Part shown: positions 54,181-64,000 of the stretch, piece after piece
Layout: every line of letters begins with the position of its first letter
Numbering within the stretch: position 1 is the first letter of the stretch
Source: Apostichopus japonicus
Taxonomy: Eukaryota; Echinodermata; Holothuroidea; Aspidochirotida; Stichopodidae
Assembly (NCBI RefSeq): GCF_037975245.1
Contig: NC_092573.1
Span: 3,102,501 to 3,166,500 of the forward strand
Direction of reading: 5' to 3'
Length of the DNA stretch: 64,000 nt
Notes under the pieces: model-generated
Databases searched by the model: none
What the model was told of the DNA's origin: nothing
What the model saw: only the letters and a program-made list of their open reading frames with translations
Translations under genes and position numbers: made by a program

Positions 54181-57100
54181 AAGTTTGGTTTTGTTTTCCG
54201 TCGACAGTCTGAAAGACAGTTCTCCGTCTCGTCATCGGTCCAGAAGTGTCCTCTCTTGATCCAAGTTGTTGGTATTTAAGTTTGGAAGTCAATGAATATT
54301 TCTAACAAAACAAATAACTTGAAATAATCATTTAGCAGATGCTTTTAGGTCAACCACATAGTGATAGAAGAAACGAGAAATCTCCCACAAGTTAGAGGAG
54401 GATTAAGGAAAACATTAAAACTCTTTCAAAATAAACCCCTTGCTTCTCTTTGTGGACATTTCCATATGCTAAACACTTTCTCTATCGGACATAGTTAAAA
54501 TTCCCAAACACTGGAAAAAGGTATCTTTTCCTACTCCTTAAAGCTGTATGTTGTCATGAGTTGTATCTTGAAATACCTTTCATCTAACAGAGATCATAGT
54601 CGGCATACAGCCAGTGGACTGCTGCTACTACTACTATTTACTTACTTTACAAATAGCAAATTTTAGGAAAGGACAACTTAATCAAATTTGATGTAAGATC
54701 GATCGTGTCAGCACAAATCTTTGCAGTCAGTATGCATAATTTTTCTAATTTTTATTTTTTTATTTGTGAAAATTTGGTGACCAAGCATTAAAAGTCCATT
54801 TCCTGGGAACCTTATTTCTCCTTGAAAAGTCAAGTGTTATTCCAAGAAAATGTGGCAAGTTCAATGCAGATAAGACCAGGCTTTAAATATCTTCCACAAA
54901 GTCATAGAGTTAATACTCAGTATGTGAACTAAAGCATTACAAGATAGCCATTTTGGTTGGATTTCATCTTTTTAAAATGATTTGTGGTTGTAAATTACAG
55001 CAATGTATAAAATAACAGAGTTAAATGCAAACAACTAACATGATTAATTCTTAATATTAGCTGTTTGGAATTTATTAAACCATCCTTCATTCTCTCTTTG
55101 ACTAGCAACAATTTCATACTTCAAAAAAAACAAAAAAACATTGCGAGAAGTATCCAAGAAATAATCTTCATCAATAAGAGCTGGCGAGATAGAAAATCTG
55201 TCACAAAAAACCAACATAAACCTAAATTGCAACAGAATAAATTACGCCTTAAGTTTAAAAAAAAAAAAACAATCTCTGATTTAGCTGAAGGACAGATGGT
55301 TAGCATTTTGCCTTTAAACAGTGATATATCACAAGGTACATAACCACACAATGTATGCTGTCTCCTAGAATCATATGCAAACCCAACCAAACAAGGCTTG
55401 AGTAAGAAGAACTGAATCACTTTTCTGGATCTTCAAAATGACTGTAATTTTGTTAAGTACATTCGTTACCCTTTACTTGCCTTGCTGATTAGCACATCCC
55501 TCTAGAAGAAGGCTCAAGTTCTACTCAAACATTACTGTATCTATAGTACTCAATTGTCAACATTTATTCAACGGTTTGTCTCGGAAGAAGATTCCAGGTA
55601 GATCTAACAACGTGCGTCAGGACCTCTTTACTTTGATACCACTTCTCAAAGAGCTCAATAAAAATACACTTTCAGATAAATATTAGCAACACTGCCTTCT
55701 CAAGCTTGTCAGAGGGTGCTTTGCACTGCAACATTACTCAATTATTAAACCTCAATTATTAAATCTTTGTAATAACATACAAAGAGTGAAGGAATTTAAT
55801 GCAATTAAGGGAACTTCCAAAAATCTAATTGGATATAATAAAACCAGATTGCAAACTTTCGAAAAACTAGAGGAACCCTGTTTTATAAAACTAATCACAC
55901 AAATATACAAATACAAGTAACTGCAGATAATGGATTGCATAACTCTCTGGAACAGTAGGATGGGTATAGTAAGAAGGGAAAAAATTCTCAAAACAAATGT
56001 CATATCTATCAAAGAATTAAAGAAACATATAAATCAAATGAAAAACAGCTTTTCTTGGTCACAAAAATAAAAAGTTCCATCGGAGAAATTTTGTTTCCTT
56101 CTGCTTCAAACTTGAATCTGCCAATTTTTTAGAGAAAGAATTTTTCGAGAAAAAGTTGATACAGGAATTAGTTAAGGAAAGTTTATATAGCTTTATGTGG
56201 TCCTTTAAATCTTTACAACATTACAGAAAGTTTAGGCAAAAAAACATGAGTCTCTAAAGGAAATCTGAAGCTAACATGAAATATACTATTGTAAGGCAAC
56301 TATACACACACTTTGTGAATTCAAGATTACATAACTAATCTTCTCCCATTGTAACATTTCACCTCCTTTTCTCCATTACCCCCCCACCTCATCCCCCACA
56401 CCCTTCCTCTTTTTCCCACCCCTCCCCAGACATTTTCCCAAGTTAATGTTACTTCCAGATTAAATGACTTTCTGCTATACATATACAAACAACTGTATGA
56501 ATGTGATTCAATTTTACAGGTGGTCATCCACCATATGGGTGGGTAAGGGGATGGGGGGGGAGGGTGTTGGTGGGGGATACTGCACATCTTTGTCAAAGTT
56601 TAAGATCTATGAATTAAGTCTATGAATTTAAGATCTACATACATGAAAGACCCTCCAGTTGAAGCAGGAATAGCAAATCTACCATCCATTATGTCAAAGA
56701 CAAAAAAAGTTGATGATATGAATAATCTTCAGTAAAACAGTTGCAGCTTCAGATCTCAAACTTAAAGGCACTGGTTATGTACTCATTGGATATTAAACAC
56801 AAGCACATATACGATATCAGAGAGTCCATACATTATGAATCTTCCTGCAGCAAAACCTCTATACTACTATACTAAACACACGTTACTTTAAAAATCAATT
56901 ACGTCTCTTCCATATGTTAAGAATGATTGCTAAACTCTAATGAGTGAAATATGAAACACACGTGACTACCCCCTTTCCCCTAGTGCCCCCCACCCCCCCC
57001 CATAGTGGAGAGTGTATGCTGTCTCCGAGTGATCAGTACTTCATCCCTGCAGCTGCACATAACTGAAATCAACTACTGTAAATGGGGCTGCGTGGGAAGT

Positions 57101-57690
57101 CACAAATCCAATTCGAGAAAGAACATGGTTATCTACAATGTTGTGAATCTTTTGTTTCCTTCTTTCTAATCTGAACTGTACCGTTGCAGACTATTGCACA
57201 CTTTACAACAACAAAAATAATAAAATAAAATAAAATAAAAAGGCAACAAAACAATTGTTGTACTGAAGGGACGAATCACACTCACCTCTATAACAACCAA
57301 AACAATACACAAAAAGAACCCAGTTCAAACGATACCTCAATCATATTATACGATTGACCTCTAACTGACCCTGCATATAGTCTGAGATTTTGCACCTGTA
57401 GCTATTTATATAGCAACACTGGTAGCAAGTGTTATTGAAATGTCGCCTAGGTGCACATTTCTTACTAGAGTATTATCAATATTACAACCATTGAGTTAAC
57501 ATACTTTACACTTATTTTAACTAATATATGTATGCTAGCGGACTAAAAACCGATACCACATCTAGGGACAATGTCTTCTAGGATAAAGAACAATGTCTTA
57601 TAAGTATTCCAACATTCTGATACAATTTCAAGCTCACCTACAAGAAGCAGTTATTATTATCATCAGCCTATAAACCTTCCAAGCTAAAAA
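54181..57690. other. Sequence without recognised features
   Basis: AT-rich on both strands. C-rich and G-rich patches at about 56380-56430, 56535-56575 and 56985-57000, and a (AATAA)n run at about 57215-57240. No supported exon. Confidence 0.6.
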
Positions 57691-58240
57691 CTTTGTAACC
57701 TTGGGATGTTGATGGCAGAACTAGGAATACTGATGGAGTAACCAGGCTTACTGGTGAAATAACCAGGGTTACTGTTGTCATAACCATGGTTATTCATGGA
57801 GCAACCATGACTACTGATAGCATAACCATGGCTACTGTATGGGTAAATAAAGGGCACTTAAGCTTATTAATGATTAGTATAGCTCATGGCACTGATGGTA
57901 TAACCAGGGTTACTGATATCCAGGAAATAGCATAGTGTAACCATGACTACTGATAGTATAACCATGGCTACTGAAGGGGTGAATATAGAGCACTTAAGCT
58001 TATTAATGATTAGTATAGCTCATGGCACTGATGGTATAACCAGGGTTACTGACATCCAGGAAATAACATAGTGTAACCATGACTACTGATAGTATAACCA
58101 TGGCTACTGAAGGGGTGAATATAGAGCACTTAAGCTTATTAATGATTAGTATAGCTCATGGCACTGGTATAACCAGGGTTACTGATATCCAGGGAATTAC
58201 ATCATGTAACCATGACTACTCATGGAATAGCCAGGGATAT
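57690..58240. repeat. Tandem repeat, unit about 136 bp, three copies plus short units
   Basis: ACTTAAGCTTATTAATGATT occurs at 57857, 57992 and 58128, each followed by AGTATAGCTCATGGCACTG and CCAGGGTTACTGA. The stretch before it is made of shorter units of the form ATAACCATGGCTACTGAT, from which the long unit seems to have grown. Confidence 0.9.
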
Positions 58241-60891
58241 GTTATTCCCTGATGTTGTGCTTTGCCATGGCAACCCATTAAAGAGCATGCCATCCTCCTT
58301 CTCATATTTAAATCTCTTTCATTGAGTATTTTTAAGTCTGAAGCCTTTGATAAAGTTTTAATCCTTTGACAACCATTAATCAACTCTGCCTGTATGGATA
58401 TATTTCCAGCCTGTAGCAGCTTCTTTGGCATAGCATCATTGGAATATAAAAGCCCTGGTGCTAAAATTATTCAGTTTGTCAAAAGCTTGTTGCTAAACTA
58501 CGGTAGTAATGTACTTTAATATATATACATAAAAAGCTGATTAAAAGGGAAAAAAAGACAAAAGAATCATGAATGTTTTACATTTAAAAGCAAAGAATAT
58601 AATAAACTAATTAATATCTTTGGTTAATGGCAGGCCCTTCTTGTCAAAGTTACATCAAAGATTAAGTAAACTGACTATATAGAGCTATAGTTACCTAAAC
58701 AGTATTAATGATAATAATAATAATAATAATTATTGACAAGATGGGCAGTTTCTGATCCACAAATTAAGGGTTTCAAACAACTTTGATCGCCAAATTACAA
58801 TAATTTTAACCACCAAACCCTACCTAGGTATTATTCAAAATAAGATTATACTAGAACACTCTCAAAGATGTTTACCCCCTAATTAACTTTCCTTTAGAGA
58901 GGAACTTTATTATTTTATTTTATGACCTATTCTAGAGACTTTTGCATATAAGTGTTAATCCCATGCAAGAAAACAGAAGAAAGATATTATTTGTTTCAAA
59001 TTTCTAGTTCTTTCTTTTCTGAAGCAAAACTTGGCTATTCAAATTAATAAACTTCAATTTTTTTTTATTGAATATCAGAATTTGATAACCAAAATTAAAA
59101 AAATTACAAAAAATTATAAACAGCTAGCTGGATGTGTTGCCAAAGTAATAGAAACCACTTTTTTGCATTTAGTTGCAAATTTTATAGAACACCTTTTCCG
59201 AAAATTGAGAGTTTTTTCTTTCAAAATAAGAATCCGGCTGAATCAATTGGAGACAGCTGTGTAGATTTTTAAACCACATGAATGAGTCAGTTCGTAAGAA
59301 AATGCAGATAATTTTGAAAGTTGGTTTATGCGGCACTTTTTCCAATAATATTATAAACCAGACAGAAATATTGAAAATTTTTTAGTTTCTTATTTTGTTT
59401 GAAATCAAACATATCTTGTGGTAATGATCCCATACAGCTGGCAAATCACTAAACATCTACTTGAAGGTCCCTCCAAGTAGTTTAAATACATGAAACTGAC
59501 CTATATCTTTGTGGCATTAATACTTGATAAAACAGGTTTTTCTAATATCTCAAGAAAACTCTGTTTATTCTTAAACCAACTTGGAACACTTTCCCTCAGC
59601 TATACTGAAAAATTTCTGAACAAGTCAGTCCAAAATTTAACCACAAAACTTTGTACTGTCATCAAGTTATTATATGGAAATTCAATCTGTGTACAAGTTT
59701 TGGAGAAAAAGGGATTTTTCAAAGTCAAAACAATGCCACAGTGGAAAGAATTTTGATCTAATATGAAATACTTGGTTTTTTTTAAGTGCAGCTTCATATT
59801 AGTTTGCAATTTCACCACATCTTTGTGAAGAGCGAAGCTTACATGAAAGTTCTCTCCCCACCTTTCTAGTGTAAAGACTCTATGACATTGCAAGTAGTAA
59901 ACTTAGACTCCCTTCAAACATTTTCTCTTTTATACCAAAAGTCTGATTCTATTCTTTAAATACCAGACACTATAAGTTTTTGAGTAGTAATGATGACACT
60001 TGAAAAAGCAAATTGATAAAACATTTAAGCAGTTTTGACTTTAACTTCCCTTTTTGAAATGAATGAACTTGAATGAAAAAAACAAGCTCTCACACCTCTC
60101 AGGAACTCTTAGATGTCGAGCGGAGATAATAATTTGTTGCACTGATGTGATAACTCAGAGCTTTTTTCCACAATTTTGCTTTTTTGGGAACTTTTCCTTT
60201 GGTTCCCAGGCACGCGTGAGTCATGTATAGTGACTCATCTGTTTATTCATCTGGCCTTCCATAAAAATGCAACGATTGCATCCTAACATTCTCTTGCAGT
60301 TTCCCTTTTTTTCTTTTAAATTGACAAATATCCCAACCTACGAGCCTCACTTTTGAATTGTCCAGAAGAAGAAGAAGAAGAAGAAAAAAGGGCGTACAAA
60401 ATCTTTGAAGACATTTCATAATGAAGTACAAAGCAGACATTACAGTATCTATGTGTAGACCAAAACGAAAAACCAAATACCTTGGTATAGAAAAACTATC
60501 TTACAAAACTTTGAAAAAAAAAAGATGAGGAAATGGACTGAATTCCATCAGCTGATTTCTCTCTAATTTTATACAATGTACATGCTCTGCTTGACAAATG
60601 TTTGAGATACAAAAACAGGCTGCAGACAGGCCATTTTGTAAAACATCCAACAAAACTGAAATGAAATATATATGCTATTGTTCGATGATGAAGTATCTAT
60701 AACTATTCTTGGTTAACAGCTTAACATAATAAAGACGTCAACACCTTTTTTTTTTATAGTGCCAGAGATGTCTGCAAAGTGTCCTCTACTCGGTGGTTCT
60801 TAAACTAAAGCATCCTTAGTCGGCACTTCAACAAAGCAGACTCCTCCCACCCCTCCCCCCCCCCCCATCTCACCCGTCTTCCATTTAGTAA
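58241..60891. other. Sequence without recognised features, possibly 3' UTR of minus-strand gene
   Basis: AT-rich with a (TAA)n run at about 58712-58730 and a GAA run at about 60363-60385. It directly follows the minus-strand stop, so part is likely that gene's 3' UTR. Several TTTATT (minus AATAAA) occur, e.g. 60242 and 59564; I cannot choose between them. Confidence 0.5.
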
Positions 60892-61140
60892 TTACACAAA
60901 AGCAGCCCCTGGTGGCATTTTTGGCAGCCACACAAAGTTACCATTTATGTCCATTTTCTCTTCTGGTTTTGCAATACTATAGCTACTGTGACTGCTAACA
61001 CTCTGACTGTTACTTCTGTGGCTGCTGCTAACACCGTGGCTGCTACCAATGCCTTTATCCGTATCTGCCACCACGATATGGACCAGCTGATTCTCACGCC
61101 GCCAAACGTTCCAGATACTGCAATGGTACCGGAGCGAAAC
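60892..61140 (-). CDS. Terminal coding exon of an unrecognised gene convergent with ASH1L
   Basis: On the minus strand a strong acceptor (pyrimidine-rich, ending ATGTTACAG) precedes an 82-codon frame closed by TAA at 60892-60894. The protein starts VSLRYHCSIWNVWRRENQLV, continues HIVVADTDKGIGSS, then a Ser/His-rich stretch, and ends NGNFVWLPKMPPGAAFV. The Trp/aromatic-rich opening looks like the end of a folded domain and base composition is clearly richer in GC than the flanks. I do not recognise the family. The upstream exon was not found in 61141-64000, so it is probably beyond the window. The same frame extends to an ATG at 61149, but that lies in the acceptor and is unlikely to be a start. 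Confidence 0.6.
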   Translation of the reverse strand, partial: VSLRYHCSIWNVWRRENQLVHIVVADTDKGIGSSHGVSSSHRSNSQSVSSHSSYSIAKPEEKMDINGNFVWLPKMPPGAAFV

Positions 61141-61301
61141 CTGTAACATGAAAGAAAAATGAAGTGTCAGAAGATGAAGGAGCTTTAAGGTTTGATGGCG
61201 TCACACTTGTTTAAAGGTAGGAAGGTACTTTCATGTGCATAATGTACCTGCAAACTGGACTGAAATACAGACATATATATATACCCAACAACATGACCCA
61301 G

Positions 61302-61705
61302 CTGGAGAGAGTAAGATGGACTGGAGAGAGTATGGACTGGAGAGGATGAGATGGACTGGAGAAAGTAAGATGGACTGGAGAGAGTATTAAAGATGGACTG
61401 GAGAGAGTATTAAAGATAGAGTGGAGAGAGTAAGATGGAGTGGAGAGAGTAAGATGGACCGGAGAGAGTAAGATGGACCGGAGAGAGTAAGATGGACCGG
61501 AGAGAGTAAGATGGACCGGAGAGAGTAAGATGGACCGGAGAGAGTAAGATGGACCGGAGAGAGTAAGATGGATCGGAGAGAGTAAGATGGACCGGAGAGA
61601 GTAAGATGGACCGGAGAGAGTAAGATGGACCGGAGAGAGTAAGATGGACCGGAGAGAGTAAGATGGATCGGAGAGAGTAAGATGGACCGGAGAGAGTAAG
61701 ATGGA
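61302..61705. repeat. 19-bp minisatellite, about 20 copies
   Basis: Unit GTAAGATGGACCGGAGAGA, very uniform at 61430-61705 and more variable before. As 19 is not a multiple of 3, three units make 19 codons, and minus-strand frames stay open as a 19-residue repeat. The array sits about 160 nt upstream of the minus-strand terminal exon, in its intron. Confidence 0.96.
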
Positions 61706-62469
61706 AAGATATCCACTCTCATCTATAGTTGACACATCAAGCTGATTATGACAGCAATTGTGAAACCTGTTTGTAATAACATTACAAACATTTGGCCAAA
61801 CTCATTAAAACAACTTCTTACTAATGTGCTTGATGCCTATTTTCAAGTTATTTACTGAGCACTACAAAATTGTTCAAAGTTCCTCTCTTTTCTTTCTACC
61901 AGGTATTAAGATTAAGGAGCATACAGTCAATATAGACTGACGTTATTCATATCCTTCTACTACAGCTACTATCTAGCCCTCAGCTCATATACACTGCCCC
62001 CTAGCATTCCGGGTTTCTTCTTCTCTGACACTATTCAACTGTACCCAGTTTAATGGATCTGATGATGATATCCAAACAGATCCATTTCATTTCTATGTAC
62101 AGTACCATCCTGCTGTGGTTTGAATGTTTACCAACTAACACATAATACAGTTGTGTTACAAGCTCATTTAATTATCCTACTAGTCGTTAGTCTTTTGTTT
62201 TTCGTCGCAAGTAATAACAACCCCTGTGACGATATGGAAGAGTACTCCTGCATCATCAGTCGTGTCTGTTTCATATGCAGGGGAATTAACAGTTACTGAA
62301 CGTTAGGTTAATAGGGTTACATTCCGGTCGACTTGATTCTCCATCGTCACGCAAGTATGATAACAAAAATCCCTGCATAGCAGCCGCATCACTGTTTGAT
62401 GATAACCAAGTACTGTAAGACTATACAGCAATGCTGCTTAATACAAGTCATATTACGCAGCAGTAATGG

Positions 62470-62840
62470 CGACATTAAACTGACATCACATCATTAAACA
62501 TCACATCACATCATTAAACACATCATTAAAAACATCACATCATTAAACTGACATCACATCATTTAACAGATCACATCATTAAACACATCACATATCACAT
62601 CATTTAACACATCACATCATTAAACACATCATACATCACATCATTAAACACATCACATAATAAACACATCATTAAACACATCACATCATTAAACACATCA
62701 CATCACATCATTAAACACATCACATCATTAAAAACATCACATCATTAAACACATCACATCACATCATTAAACACATCACATCATTAAACTGACATCGCAT
62801 CACATCACATAACATCATTAAACTGACATCACAAACAAAA
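62470..62840. repeat. CATCA-rich tandem repeat
   Basis: About twenty irregular units of ACATCACATCATTAAAC, with variable numbers of CATCA. No coding potential. Confidence 0.93.
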
Positions 62841-64000
62841 CTTAAAGGCGACACAATCTGAACCTTCTTTTGTTTATATGAGAAACTCTGTTTGGGGAGT
62901 TAAAACCTGATTTAAATGTTGCAATAGGTATACGGGATGTCACTGTGTGAAAATGTGTGATATCATAGTGAAAACTTAGGATCTGAAATTGTTTACTTTC
63001 TTTTGATTTTGCTTTTATATTTTCAATGAAGAATGTTGTGTTAACACTTCAACCAACTCTCCATTATTAGATCATTTTAAAGAATTGCAATAGTTTAGAT
63101 TCAACAATCCCAAAACCCCATAACATCAGCAGTCTGATGCCCTACCCACAATACCTGCATTTACAGCAAGAAATTTAACCGGAAGACTTGAAAAGGAGCA
63201 AATTGGCTTGGGATAAACACCTAAAATGTAATGTCTGATGTTTCATTTTAACTTGAGAAATTGGAAGCCTTCCAAACTCTCTACCCGGCAGCATTTAACA
63301 CGTGGTGCTCATGTTGAACACCTGTGTGGAAGTTTGGCTTCCTAATCTTCTTTCTGCTTGACTATTATGAATGTCCTACTTGATTAAGTTTGCATACCAG
63401 TCAATTATCCATATTTGTTATATTTTTATTATTATCATTATGGAGATAAGTGAGCGATTAGACTTTATCACGCAATACCCAGTCATTAATGATGATACTC
63501 AACTCTTAAGAGGACACCCATCAACTATATAATGAGTCTTTTTCAGATGGAAACAATGACATATCTCCCATGGAAACATTGAATCTTGTTGTTCATTATT
63601 TGCCTTCAAATAGAGACCAGTGCCTTATGAAACCTTTGACAAACTATAAAACAAGAACCTTTACGTGTATCGAAAACCTTCACAACGTAAATGAATTAAC
63701 AAACCACTGAAACAGTTTATATGGAAATTATTGAAACCTCGTTCTAATATGAAAACTTTTACCACTTCTCAGTACAATTAAATGTCCCCTACTCTCTTCC
63801 TTACTTTTCTTCTTCTCACTCTCTCTCTTTGTGTTTCTTTCTTGTCGTTTATAAATAATGAAAGGAAGCATTAATGCTTACAGGTATTATGCAAATGCTT
63901 TCGATTTCTTTGCAAGTAAATATCTGCAAATTTTGTGAACTAACTCAAATTGTTTTCTTGTTTTTTCCTTTTCTTTTGAGATGGAATTGTTCATCACAAC
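62841..64000. other. Sequence without recognised features
   Basis: AT-rich, with a TTCTTTCTT-rich stretch near 63800-63845. Probably intron of the minus-strand gene. No exon recognised on either strand. Confidence 0.5.

Noticed and set aside
61211-61735. 174- and 111-residue repeat proteins on the minus strand
   Set aside because: Translation of the 19-bp tandem array; no start context or transcript signal.

Overview
This is a eukaryotic, intron-rich, AT-rich window, most likely from a marine invertebrate deuterostome (an echinoderm-like genome is my best guess; this is inference). It is dominated by one gene: the 3' part of an ASH1L/Ash1 histone H3 lysine-36 methyltransferase gene on the + strand. 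I could follow 23 coding exons from 13545 to the stop at 48886-48888. All have GT-AG borders. Together they give 7,878 nt, exactly 2,626 codons with the stop, and the phase is kept at every junction. The domain order is the ASH1L order: AT-hook and RG-rich N-terminal region, FxLP motif, AWS, SET, post-SET, bromodomain, PHD finger, BAH, conserved C-terminal tail. The initiator exon was not found and probably lies upstream of the window.

Layout: 1-13544 is non-coding sequence upstream of the first recognised exon, probably a 5' intron. It carries a G-rich minisatellite, a 290-bp hAT-type MITE with an 8-bp target duplication, a degenerate minisatellite and two coding-like minus-strand ORFs of unknown status. 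13545-18424 is one giant exon. 18425-48808 holds 22 further exons separated by introns that contain minisatellites, SINE/tRNA-like fragments and a 5'-truncated inverted LINE. 48889 to about 50920 is the 3' UTR. From about 50920 to 60891 no gene is visible, but there is a 1.4-kb higher-order tandem repeat and a 136-bp repeat. The reverse complement of 60892-61140 is a convincing terminal coding exon of an unrecognised gene convergent with ASH1L. 61141-64000 holds more tandem repeats and no recognised exon.

How it works together: the encoded protein would be a chromatin regulator that places H3K36me2 through AWS-SET-post-SET, is activated through MRG15-type partners via FxLP, and is steered by the AT-hooks, bromodomain, PHD and BAH modules. 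Points worth a second look are a DSGIGT phosphodegron-like site in a segment conserved with human ASH1L, natural substitutions in the autoinhibitory loop, a bromodomain without the usual acetyl-lysine-binding Asn, and tandem arrays directly next to splice donors. I found no evidence for a wholly new biological system; the strongest novelty candidates are these regulatory details and the repeat structures.
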